DNA of 63,224 bases from Hoeflea sp. (GCF_014359905.1 NZ_JACIYP010000018.1:1-63224); one strand, 5' to 3'; shown: positions 40,993-51,838, numbered from the stretch's first letter. Made by a program: numbers and translations. Notes: generated from the letters alone by a model not told the origin.

Positions 40993-42447
40993 ATGGGCAA
41001 GGTAACGGGTTTTCTCGAAATCGACCGGCAGACGGCGAAGTATCAGCCGGCATCTGACCGTATTCGCCATTTCCGGGAGTTCACCATCCGGATGAGCGAC
41101 CAGGAAGTCCAGAAGCAGGCGGCGCGCTGCATGGATTGCGGTATTCCCTATTGCCATGGTCCGACCGGCTGCCCGGTCCACAACCAGATCCCGGACTGGA
41201 ACGATCTGGTCTACAATGACAATTGGGAAGAGGCGATCCGCAACCTGCACTCGACCAACAACTTCCCCGAATTCACCGGGCGGATCTGTCCGGCGCCGTG
41301 CGAGGAAGCCTGCACGCTCAATCTCGAGGACGCCCCGGTGGCCATCAAGACCGTCGAGCAGGCGATCGCCGACAAGGCCTATGAGCTTGGCTTCATCGTG
41401 CCGCAGGCGGTCACATCCAAGACCGGCAAGAAAGTCGCCATCATCGGCTCCGGCCCCGCCGGCATGGCCGCCGCGCAACAGTTGGGCCGCGCCGGACATG
41501 ATGTTCATGTCTATGAGCGGGAAAGCCGTCCCGGCGGGTTGCTGCGCTACGGCATTCCCGACTTCAAGATGGAAAAGCACTTCATCGACCGCCGCATCGA
41601 GCAGATGGAAGGCGAAGGCGTGACCTTTTTCTGCAACGTCAATGTCGGCGTCGACAAAAGCGTCGAGGAGATGCTCGCTACCTATGATGCGGTTCTTTAC
41701 ACCGGCGGATCAGAAAAGCCGCGCGATGTCGGCATTCCCGGCGCCGACCTGATCGGCGTCCATGACGCGATGCCGTATCTGGTGCAGCAGAACAAGCGCG
41801 TGGCCCGCGAGAGCATCGACAATGTCGGCTGGCCTTCCGAGTCGGTGATTGCCGGTGGCAAGCATGTCGTTGTGATCGGCGGCGGCGATACCGCTTCTGA
41901 TTGCGTCGGCACCGCGTTTCGCCAGGGCGCAGTCAAGGTGACCCAGCTCGACATCCGGCCGCAGCCGCCGGAAAAGGAAGACAAGCTTGCCGTCTGGCCC
42001 TACTGGGCGACCAAGATGCGGACGTCTTCATCGCAGGCCGAAGGCGCCGTTCGCGAGTTCCAGGTGGGCACTCTCGAAATGGTTGGCGAGAACGGCATTC
42101 TGACCGGCGTGAAGTGCTGTGAAGTTGACGAAAGGCGCAAGCCGATTGCCGGAACCGAGTTCGTCATCAAGGCCGATCTCGTGTTTGTTGCCATCGGCTT
42201 TCGCGGCGCGCTTGAGATCGGCCTGATCAGCGAGCTTGGCGACAAGTTGTCCGTGGATCTCGACCGGCGCGGCTCGACCAATATCGCCGCCAATGAAGAC
42301 GATTACCGCACCTCGGTCGACAAGCTGTGGGCGGCGGGCGATGTGCGCCGCGGCCAGAGCCTTGTGGTCTGGGCCATCCGGGATGGACGGCAGGCTGCCC
42401 GGGAGATCGACTTGAGCCTGATGGGGGTTACAGACCTTCCGCGCTGA
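40993..42447 (+). CDS. gltD: Glutamate synthase small subunit
   Basis: A 484-residue FAD/4Fe-4S oxidoreductase that transfers electrons from NADPH to GltB. N-terminal cysteines ([38 protein letters not shown]) bind two iron-sulfur clusters. The FAD motif [21 protein letters not shown] and NADPH motif [16 protein letters not shown] follow. The C-terminal [16 protein letters not shown] is typical. It is convergent with the DUF459 gene; a 9-bp dyad CCAGTCCGG/CCGGACTGG (42458-42466, 42504-42512) in the gap may help termination. Confidence 0.97.
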   Translation: MGKVTGFLEIDRQTAKYQPASDRIRHFREFTIRMSDQEVQKQAARCMDCGIPYCHGPTGCPVHNQIPDWNDLVYNDNWEEAIRNLHSTNNFPEFTGRICPAPCEEACTLNLEDAPVAIKTVEQAIADKAYELGFIVPQAVTSKTGKKVAIIGSGPAGMAAAQQLGRAGHDVHVYERESRPGGLLRYGIPDFKMEKHFIDRRIEQMEGEGVTFFCNVNVGVDKSVEEMLATYDAVLYTGGSEKPRDVGIPGADLIGVHDAMPYLVQQNKRVARESIDNVGWPSESVIAGGKHVVVIGGGDTASDCVGTAFRQGAVKVTQLDIRPQPPEKEDKLAVWPYWATKMRTSSSQAEGAVREFQVGTLEMVGENGILTGVKCCEVDERRKPIAGTEFVIKADLVFVAIGFRGALEIGLISELGDKLSVDLDRRGSTNIAANEDDYRTSVDKLWAAGDVRRGQSLVVWAIRDGRQAAREIDLSLMGVTDLPR

Positions 42448-42527
42448 CCAATTGCGACCAGTCCGGTTTCGCCGGGTGCCCGCGAGAAAGGGTGGCCGGG
42501 GATCCGGACTGGCCGGCGCGCTGGAAC

Positions 42528-43691
42528 TCAGCGGTTGCCGCGCGGCCAGGCGTAGTTGTCCACGCGGCCTTCCGGTGGTTCCGGCAGTACGCCGTCAATC
42601 ACCATGATGTCGCGCGGAGAGCGCACCAGGCTTGCCGAGGCAGGCATCTCACCAAGCAGCGCGGAGCCTCCGTCGAGGTCGGGATCGGTCATGGCCACAG
42701 GCATTGTCCTGGTGATGGCCGCAGCATTTTCTCCGGGCGCGGGTGGCATGAAGATTTCGGGAAAATCCTCGAAAGAAAGCGCGGCTATGCCGGTGGCGGC
42801 TGCGTCACCGAGCAGCCGGCGTGCGGATTTCTCGACATAGAATGCAATCTTTCGCCGTCCGGCCTTGGTGAGATTGATCCCGTCCGAACCGCGAAGCCGC
42901 ACCTGCTGTCCATTGATATCGGACCCGGTGAAGACAAATTTGCCTTCCTCGTCGACGAATCCGTCCCAGATGTCGATGAACTCGCCACCGGCCAGTTCCA
43001 CGAGTTTCCGGTGAACGCCGTTCAAGGCGACGATGTCGGTTGTCATGGCAGGTGATTGGAAAGCCGGCAATCCGACCCACAGGAGCGGTGCCTTGCTGGC
43101 ACGCAGGATGCCGATAAGCCGCTTTGTGCGGCGTTCGTATTCAGCGAGCCAATTGACGGAGCGGACCGCCTCGCGCTCGCCATTGACCAGCAATTGCTGT
43201 CGGTCGTTCGAGCCGATCTGCATCACGATGATCGACGGCCGGACTTCCTCGATGATCGCCGGCGCCTGTTCGATCCAATCGTAATAATCGTCGCGGACAA
43301 GACCTGAAGAACCATTGGACCGGTCGACAATCACCACGCCGGGCGATTTGGCAAAAGCCTCATCCAGGCCGTCAGCGGCGCCGTTTGCCAGAAAGTCGCC
43401 CAGAACCAGGATTTTCCGGGCATCTTCGAGTTTCTCGATTGCCGGTTCCGGAGGGGGCGCGGCCACCGAGCTGCGCGTGGGTTTCTTAACGACGCGGCTG
43501 GTGCGGGGCGTTTCCGCCGGCGGCTGCGGCCTGGCAGTGTTGCCGCCACCGAACAGAAGCTGGAGGATGGATTTGCGCTCGACACGCTCCTGGGCTGCAG
43601 CAGGATGAACGGCGTGCAAAAACGCCAGCCCGCCGATCGCGGCGATCAGCAGGATGGCGAGAAGACGAAAGGCTGCAACACGAACTGGCAA
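42528..43691 (-). CDS. DUF459 SGNH-hydrolase-like envelope protein
   Basis: A 387-residue protein with an N-terminal membrane/signal segment (AFRLLAILLIAAIGGLAFLHA), a Pro/Arg-rich linker (about 50-85), and a DUF459 domain of the SGNH hydrolase fold: ILVLGDFLANGAADGLDEAF, IVMQIGSNDRQQL, LLWVGLPAFQ, FVFTGSDINGQQVRLRGSDGINLTKAGR. The block I serine appears replaced (GDFLANG rather than GDS), so catalysis is doubtful. Family members are proposed to act in peptidoglycan or polysaccharide acyl chemistry. The start is TTG at 43691, GGAG about 11 bases upstream. Confidence 0.85.
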   Translation of the reverse strand: MPVRVAAFRLLAILLIAAIGGLAFLHAVHPAAAQERVERKSILQLLFGGGNTARPQPPAETPRTSRVVKKPTRSSVAAPPPEPAIEKLEDARKILVLGDFLANGAADGLDEAFAKSPGVVIVDRSNGSSGLVRDDYYDWIEQAPAIIEEVRPSIIVMQIGSNDRQQLLVNGEREAVRSVNWLAEYERRTKRLIGILRASKAPLLWVGLPAFQSPAMTTDIVALNGVHRKLVELAGGEFIDIWDGFVDEEGKFVFTGSDINGQQVRLRGSDGINLTKAGRRKIAFYVEKSARRLLGDAAATGIAALSFEDFPEIFMPPAPGENAAAITRTMPVAMTDPDLDGGSALLGEMPASASLVRSPRDIMVIDGVLPEPPEGRVDNYAWPRGNR

Positions 43692-43749
43692 AGGGGAGAG
43701 ATCTCCGTTTCGGCCTCGCGCCGGTTGGGATCCGCCATCTTGCGAGTGA

Positions 43750-44967
43750 TCAGTAACGGCGGATCGCGTCCAGTACCTTTTGCGACGGAATGGCTTCTCC
43801 GGTCAAGCCGGACCGTGACTGGAAGGCTGCAATTGCCGCCTTTGACCCGGATCCGAAATTGCCGTCAATGTCCCCGTCGTAATAGCCGAGTTGCTTGAGC
43901 CGGGTCTGCAATTCAAACTTTTCCTTGACGTCGAGCGTGCCTTCCGGCCGCGGCCAACGTTGATCGACACCGCCATATCCGGCGATTTCATCAGCCAGAA
44001 CACCAACGCCGAGGGCATAGGAATCAGAGTTGTTATAGCGCTTGATGACGAAAAAGTTCTTGGTCATCAGGAACGACGGTCCGCTTGCCCCTCCGGGCAT
44101 CTTGAGTTCCGCGCGCCGGCTTCCATCGGGAAAGCCCTTGCCATTGGGCCTGCTGAAACCGAGTGCCGCCCACTGCGACAAGGTCTTGGTCTGTCCGGCA
44201 TACTGCGACGCTCCGCGCGGGGCGACAGCTTCATATCCCCAGGTTTCACCGGTTCTCCAACCATTCTTCTTGAGAAGATTTGCCGCCGTCGCCAATGCAT
44301 CCGGAATTGAATTCCAGATGTCGCGATGCCCGTTTCCGTCCGCATCGATGGCATAGGCCAGATAGCTCGTGGGGATGAACTGGGTGTGACCCATGGCGCC
44401 TGCCCAGGATCCGGTCATCTGCCGGGTCGAGATATCGCCGGACTGGAGAATCTTCAAAGCGGCGACAAGTTGCTGGCGCGCAAATTTCGCGCGCTTCTTG
44501 TCTGCATAGGCGAGTGTGGCCAAGGCTTGCGGCACATAGTGCAGGCGATCGGAATTGGTGAGAATTTCACCGTAGTTGGATTCCATCGACCAGATGGCGA
44601 GCAAAATAGTAGCATCGACGCCAAAGTGGTTCTGGATCGCCGTCAGCGTTCTTGAGTGCTGCGAGGCCATCTCCCGGCCCTTGGCGATGGTGTAGGGGTT
44701 GACACGCGAATCCAGATAGTCCCAAACCTTGGTGGTGAATTCCGGTTGATAGCGCGCCTTCTCGAGCACCTTCGGGTCTGGCGCGTTCACGCCACTGAAA
44801 GCCTTTTCATAGGTCGAACGCGAGATTCCAGATTTGGCGGCGGTGCCGTAAAAGCCGGAGACCCACTTCTGAAAACCGGCATCGGCATGCGCGGAGATAG
44901 GGGCCAGCATTCCGGCAAAGAGGCAAAGGCCGGCGGCGCGAATGAAATTCCTGGGTGTTCGGATCAT
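43750..44967 (-). CDS. Lytic murein transglycosylase (MltB type) with peptidoglycan-binding domain
   Basis: A 405-residue exported enzyme cleaving glycan strands to 1,6-anhydro-muropeptides. A signal peptide (about 1-28) is followed by the catalytic domain with the active-site Glu in WSMESNYGEI, then MGHTQFIPTSYLAYAID and the pre-C-terminal NFFVIKRYNNSDSYALGV. The last ~60 residues are a peptidoglycan-binding domain (LQTRLKQLGYYDGDIDGNFG). Family size and order fit. It is divergent from galU by 195 bp. Confidence 0.93.
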   Translation of the reverse strand: MIRTPRNFIRAAGLCLFAGMLAPISAHADAGFQKWVSGFYGTAAKSGISRSTYEKAFSGVNAPDPKVLEKARYQPEFTTKVWDYLDSRVNPYTIAKGREMASQHSRTLTAIQNHFGVDATILLAIWSMESNYGEILTNSDRLHYVPQALATLAYADKKRAKFARQQLVAALKILQSGDISTRQMTGSWAGAMGHTQFIPTSYLAYAIDADGNGHRDIWNSIPDALATAANLLKKNGWRTGETWGYEAVAPRGASQYAGQTKTLSQWAALGFSRPNGKGFPDGSRRAELKMPGGASGPSFLMTKNFFVIKRYNNSDSYALGVGVLADEIAGYGGVDQRWPRPEGTLDVKEKFELQTRLKQLGYYDGDIDGNFGSGSKAAIAAFQSRSGLTGEAIPSQKVLDAIRRY

Positions 44968-45162
44968 GTTCCAAGCATCCTGTCGTTTGAGGCTCTATCG
45001 GGTGACTGATCCGCGATCATAACGCTCAGCCGTCAACAAATCGTTTACCATATCTGCCGCCCCGGGGCAGACCTTGCCATTTTCCAGTGGGGTGCCACGT
45101 ATCGCCATGGTCGCCGCCGGGATGTATTGAAGATGATCATTTATGAGAAATGAGGAAAAGAC

Positions 45163-46047
45163 ATGACAACGACGCGCAAAATCAGAAAAGCCGTTCTGCC
45201 GGTTGCAGGTCTTGGCACCCGATTCCTGCCAGCCACCAAGGCTGTGCCGAAAGAAATGCTGACAGTCGTCGACAAGCCGGTTGTTCAGTACGTGGTTGAA
45301 GAGGCCATGGCCGCGGGCATTGAGCACTTCATTTTCGTCACTGGCCGCAACAAGGCGGTAATCGAAGATCATTTCGACATTCAGGTCGAGCTTGAGGCGA
45401 CGCTGCGCGAACGCGGCAAGACGGTTGAACTGAAATCGCTTGAAGACATGTTGCCAAAGGCAGGCGCCACCAGTTTCACGCGTCAGCAGGCGCCGCTTGG
45501 CCTGGGGCACGCCGTCTGGTGCGCGCGCGACATCGTTGGCGACGAACCCTTCGCCCTGTTGCTTCCCGACATGGTGATGCGCGACAAGGTGGGATGCCTT
45601 TCGGGAATGGTCGCGCTGTACAACAAGGTTGGCGGCAACATCGTCGCGGTGGCTGAATGCGATCCTGCTCTGGCCCACAAATACGGCATTGTCGGCAAGG
45701 GCGAAGAGCTTGAGGGCGGCTTTCGCATCACGGAAATGGTGGAAAAGCCGGCGGAGGGAACCGCACCTTCGAATTTCTATATCAATGGCCGTTATATCCT
45801 GCAGCCCGAAATCTTCGACATCCTGTCGAAACAGGAGCGCGGAGCCGGCAACGAAATCCAGGTGACGGATGCGATGCTCAAGCTTGCCGTCGAGCAGCCA
45901 TTCTCTGCCTATCCTTTCGGCGGACAGACCTATGATTGTGGGTCCAAGGAAGGGTTCATTCTGGCCAATGTGGCCTTCGCGCTCGATCGGGAAGACATCA
46001 AGCCGCTGGTGGCGGACGGTCTGCGCAGCCTGATAGCCGGCGCGTGA
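45163..46047 (+). CDS. galU: UTP-glucose-1-phosphate uridylyltransferase
   Basis: A 294-residue enzyme forming UDP-glucose from UTP and glucose-1-phosphate for polysaccharide and lipid synthesis. The N-terminal motif [47 protein letters not shown] and LLPDMVM are all present. TGAGGAAAAG precedes the ATG. It depends on Pgm for substrate; pgm is in the glycogen operon of this window. Confidence 0.97.
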   Translation: MTTTRKIRKAVLPVAGLGTRFLPATKAVPKEMLTVVDKPVVQYVVEEAMAAGIEHFIFVTGRNKAVIEDHFDIQVELEATLRERGKTVELKSLEDMLPKAGATSFTRQQAPLGLGHAVWCARDIVGDEPFALLLPDMVMRDKVGCLSGMVALYNKVGGNIVAVAECDPALAHKYGIVGKGEELEGGFRITEMVEKPAEGTAPSNFYINGRYILQPEIFDILSKQERGAGNEIQVTDAMLKLAVEQPFSAYPFGGQTYDCGSKEGFILANVAFALDREDIKPLVADGLRSLIAGA

Positions 46048-46110
46048 CAGGAAATCTTCCGATTGCCGGAACGATTTGTGCCGGCAGGTCGGGACGGGTG
46101 AACCGGTTCG

Positions 46111-47703
46111 TCATCTCCTCAGCCTGAGGCCCAGTCCGATGCGCGTTGTTTTCTCATCGGTCACGCCCGGTTCCCGGGTCAGCGTGTAACTCGCGTCCGC
46201 CTCAAGGTCGAGGTAGCGGTTGATGTTCCAGGTCAGGCCGGTGGAGACGCCATAGCTCTTCTGGTTGCTGCGGCCGCTGCGGGCATCGTAATCCCTGAGG
46301 CCCGCGGCAGCGCCGAGGCGCGCCACCACGGCGCTGTGGATTCGCTGGGTCAGGGAGGTATCGAATTCGTAGACGACCGAGCCCGATTCGCCTGCCGCCG
46401 TTGCGGATTCCAGGGTGGTAGACAAACCAGCCATGAGATCTGTCCCGCGCCGGGGCGACCAGTTGATCTCGCCGTCAATCGTCAGCCCGGACAGGTCGCT
46501 CAGATTGGGGTCATCGATGGATCGCAGCACATAGCCGGCGGCCAGCTCGCCCGAGAGCTTTTCTCCGAAATTGAATTCCGCGCCGCCGCGCGCGCCGTAG
46601 GTTGTCGATGAGCGCTCCGCGCCGGTGTCGTCGATGCGTTGATCGTATTTCTCGCGGCCGACCGAGGCCTCCAGGAACGGAATCAGCGCAGGCGAGACGA
46701 CGTAGCCGATGCGTGCAGTCAGTTCACCGCCCAGGGTGTCACGGTCATCGACCACAATGCTGCCGCCAGTCGCCGAGGTTGCGTTGCCGTAAATCCTGCG
46801 AGTCACTTCAAGGGACGTCGTTCCGCGCAGGACACCGAGGTCCTTCTGCAAGCCGATGCTTGCGCGCAGTTCATGAATCCCCGATTGCGTGGTGGCGCCG
46901 GTGATGGCGTTCGGGTCGGTGCGGCTTTCCTGGGAATAGCTGTATCCGGCGCCAAGGATGCCGGTCATGTCATTGAGCAGATCGAGATTCAGCCGCGCAT
47001 CCAGATCGGCGTTCGGCGACTCCGTGCCCGTGCCCGACAGGTTTTTCTGAAAGGTCGCAGACCCGTCGACCGTGAGCTGGTGGCGCGACCAGTCCGATTG
47101 CAGCGTTCCCGACAATGTTGTTTCGCTGTAGATCCGGCTGGTTTTCGATGTGCCGTAATTGACCGATTCGTGAACGATCCGCTCTGCGAGTGTGGGACGC
47201 AGGGTCAGCGATCCCACCATGAAACCCGGAACGGCGTCGTCATCGCGGCCGGCATTGAGCGGCAAACCATCCACCGTTCCGACGCGATCATTCTGGCGCG
47301 CGAGGCTTGCGGCAAAGTCCCTGTCGGCCTGGCTCAGATCCGATTCGGCGCCAATCCTCCCGGTTTGGATTTCCGTGTCGGCAGGTTCTGGTGCGAGCGC
47401 TGCAGCATCGCTGGCGCGCACCGTCTCAGTGCCGCCCGCAACTGCTCCCGACGGAGTCGCGGAACTTGTGGCGCTTGCCGGCAGTGCGCCATAAAGGGTC
47501 GAGGCTGCAGTGGATTGTGTGGACACGGAATCCGTGGTCGTGCCGCGCAGCCCGTAGGTCCCAGCGGTGGGTTCCGGATCAGATGCTGATTGCGACTGCG
47601 CCGCTGACATCAGCGCGAACAGGCAGGCGGCGGAGGCGCAGGCCCGCAAGCCCGCGCGGTGCGCCGCCCTGTCGTTCAGTGCAGTTGTGTCTCGATTGCG
47701 CAT
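46111..47703 (-). CDS. Outer-membrane beta-barrel protein
   Basis: A protein of about 530 residues. An N-terminal signal-like segment (ACASAACLFALMSAAQSQSA) precedes a Ser/Thr/Ala-rich linker (about 60-150). The C-terminal ~380 residues alternate short amphipathic strands (such as RLNLDLLNDMTGILGAGYSY, GELTARIGYVV, AAGLRDYDAR) and end in LGLRLRR. This resembles outer-membrane beta-barrel families of Rhizobiales. Function is unknown; it is not a clear porin. ATG at 47703 is preferred over the upstream TTG at 47739. Confidence 0.8.
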   Translation of the reverse strand: MRNRDTTALNDRAAHRAGLRACASAACLFALMSAAQSQSASDPEPTAGTYGLRGTTTDSVSTQSTAASTLYGALPASATSSATPSGAVAGGTETVRASDAAALAPEPADTEIQTGRIGAESDLSQADRDFAASLARQNDRVGTVDGLPLNAGRDDDAVPGFMVGSLTLRPTLAERIVHESVNYGTSKTSRIYSETTLSGTLQSDWSRHQLTVDGSATFQKNLSGTGTESPNADLDARLNLDLLNDMTGILGAGYSYSQESRTDPNAITGATTQSGIHELRASIGLQKDLGVLRGTTSLEVTRRIYGNATSATGGSIVVDDRDTLGGELTARIGYVVSPALIPFLEASVGREKYDQRIDDTGAERSSTTYGARGGAEFNFGEKLSGELAAGYVLRSIDDPNLSDLSGLTIDGEINWSPRRGTDLMAGLSTTLESATAAGESGSVVYEFDTSLTQRIHSAVVARLGAAAGLRDYDARSGRSNQKSYGVSTGLTWNINRYLDLEADASYTLTREPGVTDEKTTRIGLGLRLRR

Positions 47704-47796
47704 GCGTTGCCGGGTCCGGGGCCATCCAAATCTTTTCAAACCGTAAACACTTGTGGTTAACGCAAGGTTTCGATCCGGCTCTTTGCCTTCCTGGTG

Positions 47797-48837
47797 ATGT
47801 CCTTAATGGACACGGAAGCAGCAACGCGATATTCCGGCGCCATGAAGAAGATCCTGCCAGGCTACCCAGCCAATGAAATCCTGCTTTCCGCGAAGCGGAC
47901 GATCCTCACCGAAAGGAGCGGGCTCGATGCTCTTGCCGCCGCCCTTGAGAACGGGCTTGCGGAGCCTTTCGTGCGAGCGGTCGAAGCGCTCGGCAACATC
48001 TCGGGCCGGGTGATCGTCGCCGGGGTTGGCAAGAGCGGGCACATCGGCGCGAAGATCGCCGCGACCCTGGCTTCAACCGGCACTCCGTCGCATTTCGTGC
48101 ATCCCGCCGAGGCAAACCATGGCGATCTCGGAATGATCGCACACGATGACGCAATCATTGTGCTGTCCTGGTCAGGCGAAAGCGCCGAGCTGAAGGGTAT
48201 TCTGGCCTATTCCCGGCGCTTCCAGATCCCGTTGATCGCTTTTACCGCCGGCGCCCAATCGACGCTGGCGCGTGAGGCCGACATCGTGATGCTGTTGCCG
48301 CGCGAGCAGGAGGCGTGTCCCCATGGCCTGGCGCCCACCACCTCGACGCTGATGCAACTGGCGCTCGGCGATGCGCTGGCCGTGGCGCTGCTCGAGGCCA
48401 AGGGGTTCACTGCTGGCGATTTTCACACATTCCATCCCGGCGGGCAGCTCGGCGCGAACCTGGCCCATGTGGCCGATGTCATGCATACGGGGGAGTCGGT
48501 GCCGCTGGTGCCTTCAGGCACACCCGCACCGGACGCCATCATGACGCTGTCCCAGCGCAAATTCGGCTGTGTCGGCATCACCGGCCCCGGTGGACGTCTG
48601 ATCGGCATTGTGACCGACGGGGATGTGGCGAGAAACCTGGGCCGGAATCTGGTGGATCAGCCGATCGACGCCATCATGACCAGCCAGCCCAAGACCATCG
48701 CCCCAACCGCACTCGCCAGCACCGCGATGGCCATCTTGAACAAGAATGCCATCGGTGCGCTGATCGTGACCGATCCGGATCTTCTGCCGGTCGGCATCGT
48801 GCATTTCCATGATCTGCTCAGGATCGGCGTAGCCTGA
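47797..48837 (+). CDS. kdsD: KpsF/GutQ-type arabinose-5-phosphate isomerase
   Basis: A protein of about 346 residues with an N-terminal SIS domain (IVAGVGKSGHIGAKIAATLASTG, SWSGESAELKGIL, TSTLMQLALGDALAVALLEAKGF) and a C-terminal CBS pair (VADVMHTGESVPLV, IMTSQPKTIAP). It converts ribulose-5-phosphate to arabinose-5-phosphate for KDO and lipopolysaccharide or capsule. The start is uncertain: GTG 47794, ATG 47797 and ATG 47809 are in frame, none with a strong ribosome site. It is divergent from the beta-barrel gene, with a gap of about 93 bp. Confidence 0.93.
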   Translation: MSLMDTEAATRYSGAMKKILPGYPANEILLSAKRTILTERSGLDALAAALENGLAEPFVRAVEALGNISGRVIVAGVGKSGHIGAKIAATLASTGTPSHFVHPAEANHGDLGMIAHDDAIIVLSWSGESAELKGILAYSRRFQIPLIAFTAGAQSTLAREADIVMLLPREQEACPHGLAPTTSTLMQLALGDALAVALLEAKGFTAGDFHTFHPGGQLGANLAHVADVMHTGESVPLVPSGTPAPDAIMTLSQRKFGCVGITGPGGRLIGIVTDGDVARNLGRNLVDQPIDAIMTSQPKTIAPTALASTAMAILNKNAIGALIVTDPDLLPVGIVHFHDLLRIGVA

Positions 48838-48859
48838 AGGATTCGCTCGGGGTCGCCGG

Positions 48860-49318
48860 TCAGGCGGCGGGCTCGACCGTCAGGCAACCAGCCTGGGCCA
48901 TGGTGATACGCACCCGTGCCCCAACGGGCATGTCCGGGCCTTGCACGATCCAAGTGGTATCGTCGAGCCTTATCCGGCCCTTGCCCTCCCGGATCGGCTC
49001 CTCCAGCGTTGCCGTCCGGCCGACAAGGCCTTCGGTGCGCCGGTTAAGCATGGGCTGATCCGTCTCGGTGTTGGATCCCGATATCCGTCGTCCGACAAGG
49101 GCGAGCGCCACGGCCAGCACTGCAAAAACCAGCATCTGCGTTTGCCAGCTCCAGAGGTCGGCTCCCCACAGAAGAAACGACATGGCGCCGACGACCATTG
49201 CCGCCAGACCGATCCAGAGCAGAAAAACCCCCGGGATGACGATCTCGAGCCCGAGGAAAATCAGGCCGACAATCCACCAGCTCCAAGGTCCCAGTTCGAG
49301 GGCCAGCGCGGCAATCAT
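48860..49318 (-). CDS. NfeD-family membrane protein
   Basis: A 152-residue short NfeD protein. N-terminal hydrophobic segments ([27 protein letters not shown], then [15 protein letters not shown]) precede a C-terminal OB-fold (about 85-150, [26 protein letters not shown]). NfeD proteins pair with SPFH proteins in membrane microdomains. The ATG overlaps the stop of the SPFH gene as ATGA, supporting a shared operon. Confidence 0.9.
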   Translation of the reverse strand: MIAALALELGPWSWWIVGLIFLGLEIVIPGVFLLWIGLAAMVVGAMSFLLWGADLWSWQTQMLVFAVLAVALALVGRRISGSNTETDQPMLNRRTEGLVGRTATLEEPIREGKGRIRLDDTTWIVQGPDMPVGARVRITMAQAGCLTVEPAA

Positions 49319-50340
49319 GCGTCCGGATCCGTATTCGCGGGTGCGGTGTAGGCAGGCGTCGTGGCGCGTGTTGAGCGAACCGGCTGGTTGGCCGTACGAA
49401 CCGGATCTGATGCCGGCTGATCGCCATCCTTGCCGAAGACTTCGCGGGCAATCGCGCCAATGCCGCCCAGCGTCCCGATCAGGGCGGAAGCCTCAAGCGG
49501 CATCAGGATGACCTTCTGGTTCTTTGCCGATGCAATCTGTCCCAGCGCCTCGGTGTATTTCTGTGCCACGAAGTAATTGATCGCCTGAGGATCGCCCTCG
49601 GCGATGGCGATCGACATCATCTGCGTGGCTTTGGCTTCAGCCTCGGCGAGCCGTTCGCGCGCCTCGGCGTCGCGGAAGGCGGCATCCCTGCGGCCTTCGG
49701 CCTCAAGGATGGCGGACTGCTTGGCGCCTTCAGCGCGCAGGATCTGCGCATTGCGAAAGCCTTCGGCTTCCAGCACATCGGCGCGCTTTTCGCGTTCGGC
49801 CTTCATCTGCCTGCCCATGGCTTCAACAAGGTCCACGGGTGGCGCAATGTCCTTGATCTCGACGCGTGTGATCTTGATACCCCAGGGTGCGGCAGCCTGG
49901 TCGACGACGCGCAGCAGACGGTCATTGATGGCATCGCGATTGGACAGGAGTTCGTCCAGATCCATTGACCCCATGACGGAGCGGATGTTGGTCATTGTCA
50001 GATTGAGCAGCGCCTGCTCGAGGTCGGAAACCTGGTAGGCGGCCTCCGCGGCGTTGAGCACCTGGTAGAATGACACCGCGTCCGCGGACACCGACGCATT
50101 GTCTCGGGTGATGACCTCCTGGGTGGGGATGTCGAGCACCTGCTCCATGATGTTGATCTTGCGGCCAACACGGTCGACAAAGGGGACGATGATATTCAAC
50201 CCTGGGGTGAGCGTCCGTGTGTAGCGTCCGAACCGTTCAACCGTGAAGGCGTAGCCCTGCGGCACCGTCTTGATCCCGGAAAACAGGATCAGGATTGCAA
50301 TGATGACGACGACGATTACGGTGATATCCAGCCCGACCAT
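49315..50340 (-). CDS. SPFH/band 7 stomatin-like protein
   Basis: A 341-residue stomatin/QmcA-like protein. One N-terminal transmembrane segment ([18 protein letters not shown]) precedes the SPFH domain ([24 protein letters not shown] to [12 protein letters not shown]). A helical region rich in Glu/Ala/Arg (about 170-260) follows, and then a conserved [11 protein letters not shown]. The C-terminal ~40 residues are Thr/Pro/Ala-rich. The ATG at 50340 lies eight bases after GGAGG; a TTG six bases upstream is too close to that site. Confidence 0.93.
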   Translation of the reverse strand: MVGLDITVIVVVIIAILILFSGIKTVPQGYAFTVERFGRYTRTLTPGLNIIVPFVDRVGRKINIMEQVLDIPTQEVITRDNASVSADAVSFYQVLNAAEAAYQVSDLEQALLNLTMTNIRSVMGSMDLDELLSNRDAINDRLLRVVDQAAAPWGIKITRVEIKDIAPPVDLVEAMGRQMKAEREKRADVLEAEGFRNAQILRAEGAKQSAILEAEGRRDAAFRDAEARERLAEAEAKATQMMSIAIAEGDPQAINYFVAQKYTEALGQIASAKNQKVILMPLEASALIGTLGGIGAIAREVFGKDGDQPASDPVRTANQPVRSTRATTPAYTAPANTDPDA

Positions 50341-50610
50341 GCCCAAGACCTCCCTGGCTCGCCTGATGCGTCAATCCTGACGCGAGAGCGGCTCTACCTC
50401 ATAATGCCCGCGCACCCTGACTTTTCGAAGGTCCTGATGGAACCCCGGGTCGATGCTGCAGCCGTTTTCGGGTTTGCGGTGTAACGCCGCTCCCCTCAAA
50501 CAGGTAGTTGGTCTCGCCGGAGCTTGCAATCTTCAACGGGCATTATCTTTGGACCTGCAAGGGATCGGCCGGGCCACTGAGCTGCAGCGCCGGCGGCCCA
50601 AGCATACGGA

Positions 50611-51687
50611 TCAGATCCAGCCCTGCAGTTCGCGCCTGACGATGGCTTCAAGCACCTTCATGCCGGCCTCGCTGTCGTTGAGGCAGGGGATGTGCGTGAA
50701 ATGCTCGCCGCCATTTTCATGGAACAGCTCACCGGCTTCTCCCGCAATTTCCTCAAGCGTCTCCAGGCAATCTGAAACGAAGCCTGGATTGATCACCGCG
50801 ATCCGCTTCACGCCTTCCTGGGCAAGCTTCTCGACAGTCTTGTCGGTGTAGGGCTGAAGCCATTCCTCGGGGCCGAAACGCGACTGAAACGTCGGCATCA
50901 GCTTTTCCTTCGGCCAGCCCAGCCGCTCGCGCACCAGCCGCGCGGTTTTCAGGCATTGGCAATGATAGGGGTCGCCCTTGAGGAAATAGGATTGTGGAAT
51001 GCCGTGGAACGAGGTCAGCACGATTTCCGGCTCCCAGTCGAGGTTGGCAAGATGGCTTTCGATCGATTGGGCAATGGCGTCGATATAGACCGGATCGTCA
51101 TGATAGGGCGGAACCGTGCGCAGTGCCGGCTGCCAGCGCATGGTCATCATGGCCTGAAAGGCCTTGTCATTGACCGTTGCCGTGGTCGCCGCGGCATATT
51201 GCGGATAAAGCGGAAACAGCACGATGCGGTCACACCCGGCGTCCTTGAGCGCCTGCATCTTGTCGGGAATTGACGGCTGGCCGTACCGCATCGCCCAGTC
51301 GACCTTCACCGAGGGAAAAGACGACAAGGCCTGACCGAGCTGGTCGGACTGGTTGCGGGTATAGGTTCTGAGGTAACTTTCATCGAGATCGTTGTTCCAG
51401 ATCTCCTCATAGGCCTTGCCGACGCGCTTTGGTCTGGTGTTGAGAACAATGCCGAACAGTATCGGATACCACAGAACCCGCGGCCACTCGATCACCCGCT
51501 TGTCAGTGAGGAACTCCTTGAGGTAGCGCCGCATCGAGCGGTAGTCGGTGCCGTCAGGCGTGCCAAGATTGACGAGCAGAACGCCAACTTTCTGGATATT
51601 CACCGGCGCGTGCCCCGGCGGCAACTCGCCCACGGCTCGGCTGGCCTCGTCAGTCTGGATCACATGGGTGTTCAAAGTCGCGTCCAT
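50611..51687 (-). CDS. hemH: Ferrochelatase
   Basis: A 358-residue enzyme inserting ferrous iron into protoporphyrin IX, the last step of protoheme synthesis. Family features are VGVLLVNLGTPDGTDYRSMRRYLKEFL, VLFPLYPQYAAATT, EIVLTSFHGIPQSYFLKGDPYHCQC (metal/active-site His) and AVINPGFVSDCLETLEEIAGEA. Cysteines near the end (DPYHCQC, VSDCLE) could hold a cluster in some species, but this is not shown. A 23-residue N-terminal extension precedes the usual start. Confidence 0.96.
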   Translation of the reverse strand: MDATLNTHVIQTDEASRAVGELPPGHAPVNIQKVGVLLVNLGTPDGTDYRSMRRYLKEFLTDKRVIEWPRVLWYPILFGIVLNTRPKRVGKAYEEIWNNDLDESYLRTYTRNQSDQLGQALSSFPSVKVDWAMRYGQPSIPDKMQALKDAGCDRIVLFPLYPQYAAATTATVNDKAFQAMMTMRWQPALRTVPPYHDDPVYIDAIAQSIESHLANLDWEPEIVLTSFHGIPQSYFLKGDPYHCQCLKTARLVRERLGWPKEKLMPTFQSRFGPEEWLQPYTDKTVEKLAQEGVKRIAVINPGFVSDCLETLEEIAGEAGELFHENGGEHFTHIPCLNDSEAGMKVLEAIVRRELQGWI

Positions 51688-51793
51688 TTCATGTGCTTTG
51701 CGGGATCAGTTTGGTGTTGCAGGGAAACATAGTGACATAGTGCGACAAATCAATCATCCGCCATGCGCGGTTTCGTGAATTCGCGGATGCAAA

Positions 51794-51820
51794 AAGGGCC
51801 CGGAAAACCGGGCCCTTCCC
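51794..51820 (-). terminator. Terminator of the 5'-nucleotidase gene
   Basis: A perfect 10-bp stem AAGGGCCCGG/CCGGGCCCTT with loop TTTT on the minus strand is followed by TTTTTGC, just after the stop of the nucleotidase gene. Confidence 0.9.
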
Positions 51821-51838
51821 ATAGGCGAAATGGCGAGC

